DNA from: an uncultured Planctomycetaceae bacterium
Lineage (GTDB): Bacteria; Planctomycetota; Planctomycetia; Planctomycetales; Planctomycetaceae
DNA length: 10,227 bases
NCBI GenBank assembly: GCA_937952455.1
Contig: CALFYU010000363.1
Location: 1-10,227, forward strand
Direction of reading: 5' to 3'
The notes under the pieces are model-generated. The model was not told the DNA's origin, ran no database searches, and saw only the letters and a program-made list of their open reading frames with translations. Positions 1 through 6,026 of this stretch are shown in pieces (within the stretch, counting starts at the first letter, position 1; each line of letters starts with the position of its first letter). The position numbers were made by a program, and so were the translations under genes.

Positions 1-302
1 GATCCACGAATCAGACGCTGGTGGATAATCTGAGAGGGCGCGTTCTTCCCCCTGCGACCTGCATCGGAGATTTCAGATACGGCCGATTAGGAAAAATACG
101 AAAGATAAGATCGTTCGGATTGTGGCTGATATGCTTGCCGCAAGGGGATTCGGCTCGCGCGTGGAATCGAATGGTGGGAACTAAGGTATTCCCAGATAGG
201 GGGTTACGATCCTGCACGCACGATTGTCTATTCGCGCGCGAACCATTTTCTTACGTCCCGATCGTGCGGCACGTTATCGCAGGAGCGCCTTCAAAGTCCG
301 GT
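1..302. other. Left-edge region without a convincing gene
   Basis: No reading frame here looks like a real protein. A plus-strand frame opens near position 21 and runs to 629, but its right half lies antisense to the better-supported gene at 303-614 and its left half gives no recognisable protein. A minus-strand frame at 11-217 has no family resemblance and no good ribosome binding site. There is an AT-richer patch around 85-120. I see no clear promoter, terminator or RNA gene. Confidence 0.5.
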
Positions 303-614
303 TCACGCGGCGCTGCCGGCGGGGAAGTTGCCGGGGCGGAACGCAGGATTTCCCTTCTTGAGCGTCGACGGTTGAAAGCGGGGGAGATCGATGACGTCGG
401 TGATTTTGACGGCGCAGATCGCGTCGTAGGACATCATCACCTTTCGTCCGCCGATCGCGTCCGGCTTATCCCGATCGAACAGCACGATTCCGCCGGAGAT
501 CATGAAATCGACGAACGGGATAGTCTCCTGAAAAGTCGTCACCAACAGCCCTTTGCGCGGAATCGAGTCGGGCCAATTCTCAAACAACATCCGCCAGCTT
601 TCCGATGTCTCCAT
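303..614 (-). CDS. Conserved hypothetical protein, planctomycete type (103 aa)
   Basis: A small, probably cytoplasmic protein of unknown function. Its N-terminus (METSESWRMLFENWPDSIPR) and centre (TIPFVDFMISGG, residues 31-42; ILFDRDKPDAIGGRKV-like stretch at 43-59; YDAICAVKITDVIDLPRF at 63-80) match my memory of a short protein found repeatedly in planctomycetes. The pattern of alternating hydrophobic residues suggests a small beta-rich domain. There is no signal peptide, membrane segment, cysteine cluster or catalytic motif. The last 23 residues are Pro/Gly/Ala-rich and look like a disordered tail. The start ATG is preceded by purine-rich sequence including AGGGA and GGGA, which are modest ribosome binding sites. 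It is transcribed divergently from the gene at 788. Coding status is well supported by family recognition; the function is unknown. Confidence 0.8.
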   Translation of the reverse strand: METSESWRMLFENWPDSIPRKGLLVTTFQETIPFVDFMISGGIVLFDRDKPDAIGGRKVMMSYDAICAVKITDVIDLPRFQPSTLKKGNPAFRPGNFPAGSAA

Positions 615-787
615 GTTTCCCGTCCCTGATTTAATCGGTTGCGTAACCTGCGAACAGCGGGTGCGGTCACCTTGCCGACCCGGCGCGTATCTTAACGGAA
701 TTCCCGCCGACCGGAAGAGCGATCCCTGTCACCCTCCGGCAGCGCGCGATGCCCATCGCTACCGGCGGCGCCCCGGAGCGCGGTAAG

Positions 788-1237
788 ATGGCTTCCATGA
801 ACAAGGCGTTTGTCAAAGAAGCGGAGGATTACGGCGACCGTTGTCCGGCATGCGGAACGGGCGGGCGAACGGTGTATCACGCTACGCTCGCCGCACACTT
901 GCCCGATGCGCTACAAACCCAATTCGCCGACTCGGCCTTTTTCTGCCCGCATCCCACCTGCCCGGTGGCGTACTTCGACCGGTTTGAACGCACAATCGCG
1001 GCCGACAGTCTGTTGCGGCCGGTCTATCCCAAGGACCCCGCCGCACCGATTTGCCCCTGTTTCGGCCTGACCGCTGACGACATCGAGACCGCGGCCCGTA
1101 GCGGCGACGTGGTCCGTATCCGCGAACACTTACAACGCGCCGGTAGCGATGAAGCTCACTGCGGGACGGCGGCCGCCGACGGGCAATCGTGTCTCGCGGC
1201 GGTGCAGCGGCATTTCATGCGGTTTCATGGGAAATGA
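788..1237 (+). CDS. CopZ N-terminal-like iron-sulfur/zinc protein, no HMA domain (149 aa)
   Basis: A small Cys-rich protein. The first half has CPAC (C19, C22) and CPHPTC (C53, C58), matching the zinc-binding part of the CopZ N-terminal domain. The second half has CPC (C89, C91), then GLTADDIETA, then C125 and C135, the C-x-C...C...C pattern of BFD-like [2Fe-2S] domains. In Archaeoglobus fulgidus CopZ the equivalent domain binds one zinc and one [2Fe-2S] cluster and is followed by an HMA copper-binding domain; here the protein ends at residue 149 with no HMA domain. A role in redox chemistry or copper/metal handling is inferred. An upstream in-frame ATG exists at 749, but I chose 788 because GGAG at 775-778 sits nine bases before it. 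The ATG at 797 is another option. No copper ATPase or copper regulator is adjacent. Confidence 0.82.
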   Translation: MASMNKAFVKEAEDYGDRCPACGTGGRTVYHATLAAHLPDALQTQFADSAFFCPHPTCPVAYFDRFERTIAADSLLRPVYPKDPAAPICPCFGLTADDIETAARSGDVVRIREHLQRAGSDEAHCGTAAADGQSCLAAVQRHFMRFHGK

Positions 1238-1240
1238 CGG

Positions 1241-1308
1241 ATGAACCGCAGTCGGCGCGACCCCCGGCGAAGCCGGCGGGTGAGGGGAGCGCCGGGACAG
1301 CGGTTCAT
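1241..1308. repeat. Long imperfect inverted repeat between convergent genes; likely bidirectional terminator or REP-like element
   Basis: ATGAACCGC at 1241-1249 is exactly complementary to GCGGTTCAT at 1300-1308. Inside it, GTC and GGCGC (from 1251) pair with GCGCC and GAC (1289-1299) around small mismatches. An inner hairpin, CCGGC-GAA-GCCGG, lies near 1264-1276. The whole element can fold into one long stem with a second stem inside. It starts just after the stop of the CopZ-like gene and overlaps the stop codon of the convergent glycosyltransferase. There is no U-run on either strand, so it is not a textbook intrinsic terminator. The inner core followed by GGGTGAGGGG resembles intergenic repeats that I remember from other planctomycete genomes; that is recollection, not a search. 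Confidence 0.6.
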
Positions 1309-2435
1309 GGCGGTGACGACAATACGGATTGCCACACGTCGTAGAGCGCGGCGGCGGCGCGGCCGATGGTGAAATTGGCTTCGATGCAGGCGCGGGCCGC
1401 GTTCCCGAAACGCCGCCGCAGCTGTTCATTGGTCAACACGTCAGCGATCGCTGCGGCGAGCGCTTTGTCGTCATCGGCAGGCACCAGCAGCGCCGACTCC
1501 CGATCGGTGAGCATTTCCGCCGTGCCGCCCACATCGGTGGCGATGATCGCCCGCCCACAGGCAGCCGCTTCCAACAGCACGCGGCCAAACGGTTCCTGCC
1601 GGGCCGGGTGCACGAGCAGGTCGATTTCCGGTAACAACTGCGGGACATCGTGGCGAAGCCCCAAACGGTGCAATCGTCCAGCCGGAAACCGGCCGTCGAG
1701 TGCCGCGTCGAAATTGATGTTTTCTTGTTTGCCGGAGTTTCGTTCGCCGATCAGCAGGTAGTGGACGTCGGTAAAATCTCGCGCCAACCGTCTCGCGGCG
1801 GCGGCCAACACGTCCTGTCCTTTGCGAAGGCCGATCTGACCAATGGTGGCAATGAGCATGGACTCAGGCGGTAATCCTAGCTCCCGCCGCAGTGCACCGG
1901 ACGGCTCCCGCGGTCGAAACACATCCGTATCGATCCCGTTATGGATCACCGTCGTCCGCTCTGGGGAAAGTCCCTGCCCACAATGAAAGGCCCGCGTCGC
2001 GTTTGAGACGGCGATGACGCGGGCGTTGCAGCTTAAGTCGGCGAGTGCGCCGCTGCTGAGCCGCAAAATGTCCCGCACATGAGCGGTGCAGGGGACACTG
2101 AGTTCCGTCGCGGCGGCGCCGGTCAGCCGTCCCATGGCGAGGCTATTCGCGTGCACCAAATCCGCGCAACTTTGCTCGACCGCTCGCACAAGCTGCGTGA
2201 CGGCCGCCTTCCGTCCCAGGCGGGTGCCGTCGCGACCTCGCAGTTGCAGGGGGATCACGGCCACGCCGCGCGCCGCCAGCGCCTCGGCCAACGGCCCCTC
2301 CTCCGGCGCGAGTGCGACGAAATCCGCCGCACCGGGCGGCAGCGCATCCAACACCGCCAACAGCGATCGCTCCCCGCCGTTGAGAGTGGGGTATTCAAAA
2401 CAGATCGCGATTCTTGGGGGGCACGTTTTCGGCAT
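1305..2435 (-). CDS. GT4-family (GT-B fold) glycosyltransferase (376 aa)
   Basis: A retaining glycosyltransferase that probably moves a sugar from a nucleotide-sugar donor onto a glycan or lipid acceptor at the inner face of the membrane. The acceptor cannot be read from the sequence. The N-terminal domain opens with a beta strand and a Gly-rich loop (IAICFEYPTLNGGERSLL, residues 9-26), as in GT4 enzymes. HNGID (165-169) followed by VFRP is the usual domain linker. The C-terminal domain has IGQIGLRKGQD (198-208), then EPFGRVLLE (281-289), the EX7E motif of the family, then TDVGGTAEML (300-309). Length is normal. The open frame continues 160 codons upstream to 2915, but that part has no protein character and crosses a dispersed-type repeat. 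I start at the ATG at 2435; an ATG at 2474 is possible. Neither has a strong ribosome binding site. It appears to be transcribed alone. Confidence 0.9.
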   Translation of the reverse strand: MPKTCPPRIAICFEYPTLNGGERSLLAVLDALPPGAADFVALAPEEGPLAEALAARGVAVIPLQLRGRDGTRLGRKAAVTQLVRAVEQSCADLVHANSLAMGRLTGAAATELSVPCTAHVRDILRLSSGALADLSCNARVIAVSNATRAFHCGQGLSPERTTVIHNGIDTDVFRPREPSGALRRELGLPPESMLIATIGQIGLRKGQDVLAAAARRLARDFTDVHYLLIGERNSGKQENINFDAALDGRFPAGRLHRLGLRHDVPQLLPEIDLLVHPARQEPFGRVLLEAAACGRAIIATDVGGTAEMLTDRESALLVPADDDKALAAAIADVLTNEQLRRRFGNAARACIEANFTIGRAAAALYDVWQSVLSSPP

Positions 2436-2549
2436 GTTCGACTTGCGGGACCGGCAGTGCCGCAGTTGCCGCATCGCGTTGAGAAACTCACCGCAGCGGA
2501 CGCGGCCGAACGCAGTGGAATTGAATGAAACGGTTTGGCGGTGAACGCT

Positions 2550-2579
2550 AAGATACGTGACGACGATTCGCCATTGCAA
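2550..2579 (-). promoter_or_regulatory. Candidate sigma70-type promoter for the glycosyltransferase
   Basis: Read on the minus strand, TTGCAA (2579-2574) and TATCTT (2555-2550) are separated by 18 bases. Each hexamer matches four of six consensus bases. It would give a leader of roughly 105 bases before the ATG at 2435. This is a by-eye match in GC-rich DNA, so it is tentative. Confidence 0.33.
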
Positions 2580-2608
2580 ACGGACTGAGGTTAAGGACCG
2601 AGTTTTCT

Positions 2609-2640
2609 TAGCCACAGATGAACACGGATCAAACACAGAC
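2609..2640. repeat. Short dispersed-type repeat made of about 10-base units
   Basis: Three near-copies of an ACAGATGAA-like unit follow one another: CACAGATGAA, CACGGATCAA and ACACAGA, preceded by TTAGC. The complementary strand reads as TCTGTGTTTGATCCGTG followed by TTCATCTGTGGCTAA. I recognise this motif as one that recurs in intergenic DNA of many bacterial genomes, including planctomycetes, and that often gives false short ORFs. The unit periodicity is visible in the sequence; the dispersion is from memory. Confidence 0.5.
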
Positions 2641-2669
2641 TTGTAGGCGTGCAACCGCAAGTCCCAAAC

Positions 2670-2685
2670 CGACGGCTTGCCGTCG
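2670..2685. repeat. 16-base palindrome CGACGGC-TT-GCCGTCG
   Basis: Seven-base perfect arms with a two-base centre, or six-base arms with a CTTG tetraloop. It lies 30 bases from the repeat at 2609-2640, possibly as part of the same repeat cassette. There is no T-run for an intrinsic terminator on either strand. Confidence 0.45.
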
Positions 2686-2867
2686 TGTGCGGGGATCCTT
2701 GTGGAGCAATGTGACGCAACGAAATCCGACGTAAAACATCGGCTGGACCCTACACCGTCCGTTTCGCAGGCGCCGCCGCACCTGCCAGTCTCATCGTTTT
2801 GCCATTCATGAGAACGTCGAGCAGGATGCAAAGTGTTGGATCGCTTCGACAACGAAAAGGGAGTGAA

Positions 2868-2996
2868 ATGGAGATACCCAATTTCCTCAACGGCATTCTG
2901 ACGAACGGGATGCATCTTGCTCTTTTAATTCTGTGTTTCGCGTATTTCGTGGCTGCTATTTTTGGGCTTTGTGGAAGACTCGCGATGCGGTGGTGA
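2868..2996 (+). CDS. Small single-pass membrane protein (42 aa)
   Basis: A short frame starts at an ATG preceded by AAGGGAG (2857-2863) four bases upstream, the strongest ribosome binding site in this part of the window. The protein has a short polar N-terminus (MEIPNFLNGILTNG), one hydrophobic helix at about residues 15-36, and a basic end (GRLAMRW). This predicts one inner-membrane segment. The same frame can be read from 2799, but the extra 23 residues are basic and uninformative and lack a ribosome binding site. I do not recognise a family. The good Shine-Dalgarno and clean membrane helix favour a real gene, but such a short frame could be chance. Confidence 0.5.
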   Translation: MEIPNFLNGILTNGMHLALLILCFAYFVAAIFGLCGRLAMRW

Positions 2997-3130
2997 TGCC
3001 GAAACAAACATCGCTTCCATCGCTGGAGAGCGGGGATTGCGGATTGAAATGCGCGGCGGATGCAATTAGATTTGTTGTCACGCAGGCAGCGTATTGACAC
3101 TCGCGACAATCAGCGGCGGAGGGTCTGGGC

Positions 3131-3640
3131 ATGGGCCTGCGGTGGAATCATTACGACGTGGCGTTCGAGGAGTTCTTGCGGGGGCGGCGGACTCCCTATG
3201 TCTTCGTGGACGAACGCCGCCGCGCATTGCTCGACGGGGCTTCGCTAAAATCGATCGATTTCATCGTCTATTCTCCCGGCACGACGAACCTGCTGGTCGA
3301 TGTGAAGGGGCGACGGTTTCCTTCGGGGCAGCGTCCGCAGGGACACAAGTGGGAGAATTGGACTGGAGCGGAGGACGTGCCGGCGCTGCTGCAATGGGAA
3401 GCGGTGTTCGGCGAGGGTTTTCGCGGCCTGTTGGCGTTTGCCTACCACGTGGTCCACGAAAAGCATTGGCGGCTGTTCGACGAATTGTTCGAATTCCGCG
3501 GCCGGCGCTACGCGTTCTTCGGCGTTTGGGCCGACGACTATCTGGAGGCCATGAAAACCCGCTCCGCGGGCTGGGACACCGTTTGCCTGCCCAGCCGCGA
3601 GTTCCGCCGCTTACGGGTCCCGCTCCGCGAATTGCTGTAA
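3131..3640 (+). CDS. HYExAFE family protein with PD-(D/E)XK nuclease-like core (169 aa)
   Basis: The N-terminus WNHYDVAFEEFL (residues 5-16) carries the signature that names the HYExAFE family, with Asp in place of the first Glu (HYDVAFE, 7-13). Family function is not established as far as I know. Visible residues fit a PD-(D/E)XK nuclease fold: E13/E14 in the first helix, D43 in the strand SIDFIVYSP, then D57 and K59 in LLVDVKG. A conserved Q88/W89/E90 follows, then a hydrophobic strand (GLLAFAYHV, 99-107). DNA or RNA cleavage is therefore plausible but inferred. The start is well supported by GGAGGG at 3118-3123, seven bases before the ATG. There is no signal peptide. It is preceded by the small membrane peptide (134 bases) and followed by a small exported protein (146 bases); neither suggests a partner methylase or toxin-antitoxin arrangement. 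Confidence 0.85.
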   Translation: MGLRWNHYDVAFEEFLRGRRTPYVFVDERRRALLDGASLKSIDFIVYSPGTTNLLVDVKGRRFPSGQRPQGHKWENWTGAEDVPALLQWEAVFGEGFRGLLAFAYHVVHEKHWRLFDELFEFRGRRYAFFGVWADDYLEAMKTRSAGWDTVCLPSREFRRLRVPLRELL

Positions 3641-3773
3641 TCTTCCGCGAAGGCCATTTGCCACTGGAATCGGCGGCTGTGGCAGCGTATGCTGAATTCC
3701 TACGGCAACGAGCTCGGATGTGGGCTTGGCCGACTCGTCCGGATCACCAGTCCCTGCCTAACGACACGACAAA

Positions 3774-3778
3774 AAGGA
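3774..3778 (+). promoter_or_regulatory. Ribosome binding site AAGGA that decides the start of the 78-aa gene
   Basis: AAGGA lies eight bases before the ATG at 3787 but only two bases before the ATG at 3781. The spacing favours translation from 3787. Confidence 0.55.
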
Positions 3779-3786
3779 CTATGCGT

Positions 3787-4023
3787 ATGTCTCGGTTCCT
3801 GGGGCGGAGCCTCCCGAGGATCGCCGTCTTCTCAGCGGTGGGATGGGGGATTTTTGGCCGCGCGCCGATCGCTTGCGCCGCCGCCCTGTTTGCACAAGCC
3901 GAAGAGTTGCCGGCGCCGCTGGAACCGCAATCGGGGACCGACTTCATCATTCCCGGTATTGTGGTTGTCTTCTTATTCGGCGTCTCAATCTTCGCGGTCT
4001 GCCGCTCCAGCCGCCGGGTCTGA
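3787..4023 (+). CDS. Small exported or membrane-anchored protein (78 aa)
   Basis: The N-terminus has basic residues (R3, R7, R11), then a hydrophobic stretch (IAVFSAVGWGIFG, 12-24) and an Ala-rich segment ending near AQA (36-38), which resembles a signal peptide or a first membrane helix. A short Pro/Glu-rich loop follows (EELPAPLEPQSGTD, 39-52). A second clear hydrophobic helix (FIIPGIVVVFLFGVSIFAV, 53-71) and a basic tail (CRSSRRV) end the protein. It may be a cleaved protein with one C-terminal anchor, or a two-helix membrane hairpin. I do not recognise a family. The frame is open all the way from 3094, but the earlier part lies over the HYExAFE gene in another frame and is not protein-like. 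The ATG at 3787 with AAGGA eight bases upstream is the best start. Confidence 0.62.
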   Translation: MSRFLGRSLPRIAVFSAVGWGIFGRAPIACAAALFAQAEELPAPLEPQSGTDFIIPGIVVVFLFGVSIFAVCRSSRRV

Positions 4024-4154
4024 TGCCCCACGCGAACATCGTTGGCCGGGGCCGCTTTTGCCGGTTGCAGCGATGCTGCGGATGCCGGCCCTTGGATCGC
4101 GGCGCAAAAGTTCGCCGATCCTTCCCCATTAGCCCTGCCGGCGCCCTCGCTGCG

Positions 4155-4163
4155 TGTTATGAT
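4155..4163 (+). promoter_or_regulatory. Extended -10 promoter element upstream of the aldolase-surE operon
   Basis: TGTTATGAT is a TG-N extended -10 followed by TATGAT, which matches five of six consensus bases. No good -35 hexamer is visible at the usual distance, which fits an extended -10 promoter. A start of transcription near 4170 would leave a leader of about 60 bases before the ATG at 4229. Confidence 0.42.
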
Positions 4164-4228
4164 AGTCGCGTCCGCCGGTCGCCGTTCCCGGCGCCGAAAG
4201 AAATCCGCGCAAACAGTCTGTGAGTCCC

Positions 4229-5251
4229 ATGCCGAATTCCGCCAAACTGCAAGGTATTTTTACGCCAAATCTCGTTCCCTTGGACGAGCGGGGCGAGATC
4301 CATGAAGGGGAACTCCGCCGCTACACCGATTGGCTGATCGAGCGGGGCGTGCACGGCTTGTATCCGAACGGTTCCACCGGGGAATTCACTCGGTTCACTG
4401 CCGAAGAGCGGCGACGGATTATTAAAATTATTGTCGACCAAACCCGCGGTCGCGTGCCGATTCTGGCCGGCGCCGCCGAAGCGAACGTCAAAGAAACGAT
4501 CAAGGCCTGCGAATATTACCACGAATTGGGAGTGCGGGCGGTGGCGATTGTGGCCCCGTTTTATTACAAGCTCAGCCCCGAATCGGTCTACGCTTACTTC
4601 GCCGAGATCGGCCGCCATACGCCAGTCGACGTCACGCTGTATAACATTCCGCTATTTGCCAGCCCGATCGACGTGCCGACCGTGCAGCGGTTGGCGGACA
4701 ATTTTGAGAAGATCGTGGCCATCAAGGATTCTTCGGGTGACATTCCGCACATGATCCGCATGATCCAAGCCGTGCGGCCCAATCGCCCGGAATTCAGCTT
4801 CTTAACCGGTTGGGATGCTGCGTTGATGCCGCTGCTGTTGATCGGGTGCGACGGCGGAACCAACGCCACGTCAGGAGTCGTGCCGGAGATCACCCGCAAA
4901 CTTTATGATCTGACGACTGCCGGCCGACTCGACGAAGCCCGGCAAGTGCAATACGATCTGGTAACGTTGTTCGACACGATGCTCTATTCGGCGGAATTTC
5001 CCGAAGGGTTTCGGGCAGCGGTCGAGTTGCGGGGCTTCAAGATGGGCACTGGCCGGCAGCCAATGTCGCCCGACCAAAATACGGACCTGGGTTTGTTGAG
5101 CAAGACGTTACAATGCTTGCTGGCCGAGCAAGGTTTTACGGGCGAACCGGTCGGCGGCTGTCCGGTACAGGCCAATGAAATTGATCGGTCCGAGGTCAAC
5201 GCGATCGTGCAAAACGTAATGGCCGAATTGCGGCGGCGCGGGATGGCTTAA
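4229..5251 (+). CDS. Dihydrodipicolinate synthase/N-acetylneuraminate lyase-family aldolase with C-terminal extension (340 aa)
   Basis: A class I aldolase or lyase of the DapA/NanA family, which makes or breaks a C-C bond of a pyruvate-derived 2-oxo acid through a Schiff base. The key parts are present: YPNGSTGEF (residues 45-53, the pyruvate-binding GxTGE-type loop), Y138 in VTLYNIP, and the Schiff-base lysine K166 in VAIKDSSGD. GCDGGTNATS (206-215) is the usual late motif. The substrate cannot be read from this; members include DapA, NanA and 2-keto-3-deoxy sugar-acid aldolases. The usual length is about 290-300 residues. The last 37 here are extra: a Gly/Pro linker (about 304-318) and an amphipathic helix, DRSEVNAIVQNVMAELRRR (319-337), resembling a microcompartment encapsulation peptide. 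The start is the ATG at 4229; a GTG three codons upstream is possible. The ribosome binding site is weak. surE follows 46 bases later. Confidence 0.9.
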   Translation: MPNSAKLQGIFTPNLVPLDERGEIHEGELRRYTDWLIERGVHGLYPNGSTGEFTRFTAEERRRIIKIIVDQTRGRVPILAGAAEANVKETIKACEYYHELGVRAVAIVAPFYYKLSPESVYAYFAEIGRHTPVDVTLYNIPLFASPIDVPTVQRLADNFEKIVAIKDSSGDIPHMIRMIQAVRPNRPEFSFLTGWDAALMPLLLIGCDGGTNATSGVVPEITRKLYDLTTAGRLDEARQVQYDLVTLFDTMLYSAEFPEGFRAAVELRGFKMGTGRQPMSPDQNTDLGLLSKTLQCLLAEQGFTGEPVGGCPVQANEIDRSEVNAIVQNVMAELRRRGMA

Positions 5252-5297
5252 TCGCGATGCCGGGATCTCGATTTGTTAAGAGATTGCAGAAAGCGCG

Positions 5298-5993
5298 ATG
5301 AAACTCCTGCTGACGAACGACGACGGAATCGATGCGGCGGGGCTAGCGGCGCTGGAACGGGCGGTCGAACAATACGGGACAGTGACTGTCGTTGCCCCGC
5401 AAGAGCCGCATTCCGGTTGCGGGCACCGCGTGAATGTGATGCGCCCGTTATTGCTTTCCGAAGTCTCGCCGGGGCGGATGGCGCTGGATAGTTCGCCGGC
5501 CGATTGTACGCGGATTGGCCTGACTTCGGTCGTGCCGGATGCCGATTTCGTGATATCCGGGATCAACGACGGCAGCAATCTGGGGGTCGACGTTTACATG
5601 TCGGGCACCGTCGCCGCCGTGCGGGAAGCGGCGCTGTTGGGAAAACCGGGGATTGCCTTTTCGCAATACCGCCGCGGCGCGGTGAAACTGAATTGGCCGG
5701 CCGCCGAGACAATGGTGCGCCGCGTGCTCGAGTGGCTGCAGCCGCTGAGGTTGGAGCCGGGAGCCTACTGGAACGTCAATTTCCCGGCGCTAGAGAAACT
5801 GGCTACGGAGCCAGAGATCGTCCTCTGTCCGTTGGACACCAGCCCGCATCCGTTGGTCTACGACTACACCGACGGCGGCTACCACTATCGCGGCAACTAC
5901 CACAACCGCCCCCGCCAACCGGACCACGACGTCGACGTCTGTTTTTCCGGGCGGATTGCGGTGACGAAGGTTTCGCTGGAGAGCGGTCGATAG
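5298..5993 (+). CDS. surE: 5'/3'-nucleotidase SurE (231 aa)
   Basis: A metal-dependent phosphatase that removes phosphate from nucleoside 5'- and 3'-monophosphates in the cytoplasm and, in some bacteria, acts on short polyphosphate; it is linked to stationary-phase survival. The family signatures are clear: LLLTNDDG (3-10) supplies the metal ligands D8 and D9, PHSGCGH (37-43) supplies S39, and SGINDGSN (87-94) with N90 leads into YMSGTVAAVREA (100-111). The C-terminal part keeps the usual D-x-D-x-x-x-x-G-x-I-A-V pattern (DVDVCFSGRIAVTKV, 211-225), with SurE-typical final strands. The length is slightly shorter than E. coli SurE (about 250). The start ATG has only a weak purine-rich site upstream. 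It lies 46 bases after the aldolase on the same strand with no terminator between, so co-transcription is likely. Any functional link to the aldolase is unknown. Confidence 0.95.
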   Translation: MKLLLTNDDGIDAAGLAALERAVEQYGTVTVVAPQEPHSGCGHRVNVMRPLLLSEVSPGRMALDSSPADCTRIGLTSVVPDADFVISGINDGSNLGVDVYMSGTVAAVREAALLGKPGIAFSQYRRGAVKLNWPAAETMVRRVLEWLQPLRLEPGAYWNVNFPALEKLATEPEIVLCPLDTSPHPLVYDYTDGGYHYRGNYHNRPRQPDHDVDVCFSGRIAVTKVSLESGR

Positions 5994-6014
5994 CTGCGCG
6001 CGGTGGATCGACCG
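5984..6014. terminator. Inverted repeat overlapping the surE stop codon
   Basis: CGGTCGAT (5984-5991) and ATCGACCG (6007-6014) are perfect eight-base arms around a 15-base GC-rich loop. The left arm overlaps the surE stop codon. There is no downstream T-run, so it could be a weak or factor-assisted terminator or an RNA 3'-end stabiliser. Confidence 0.42.
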
Positions 6015-6026
6015 GGGCCTGTCAGC

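Larger units (their letters stand above)
2436..2867. other. 432-base spacer between divergent genes
   Basis: The spacer lies between the glycosyltransferase (leftward) and the small membrane protein at 2868 (rightward). Frames that stay open across parts of it have no recognisable protein content. It holds a candidate leftward promoter, a short tandem-like repeat and a palindrome, listed separately. I see nothing else in the stretch from about 2690 to 2850. Confidence 0.6.

Noticed and set aside
21..629. Plus-strand open frame of 202 codons
   Set aside because: Its right half is antisense to the 303-614 gene, which has recognisable family sequence, and its composition is Arg/His/Gly-rich with no motif, as expected of a shadow frame.
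1366..2544. Several long plus-strand frames opposite the glycosyltransferase
   Set aside because: They are antisense shadows in GC-rich DNA, with Ala/Arg/Ser-rich translations and no motifs; the minus-strand frame carries the EX7E motif.
2436..2915. 160-codon in-frame upstream extension of the glycosyltransferase
   Set aside because: The translated extension has no domain character, passes through a dispersed-type repeat and precedes the normal GT4 first strand, which starts just after the ATG at 2435.
2750..3109. Minus-strand 119-codon frame over the small membrane peptide
   Set aside because: Arg/Ile/Ser-rich with no family resemblance and no plausible ribosome binding site; the plus-strand 42-residue frame is better supported.
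3658..3693. TGGAAT and TATGCT spaced by 17 bases upstream of the 78-residue gene
   Set aside because: Correct spacing, but the -35 matches only three of six bases and the -10 four of six, so it is not strong enough to list as a promoter.
3094..3786. Long open frame leading into the 78-residue protein
   Set aside because: It overlaps the HYExAFE gene out of frame and shows no protein-like sequence; only the part from 3787 has a ribosome binding site and coherent segments.
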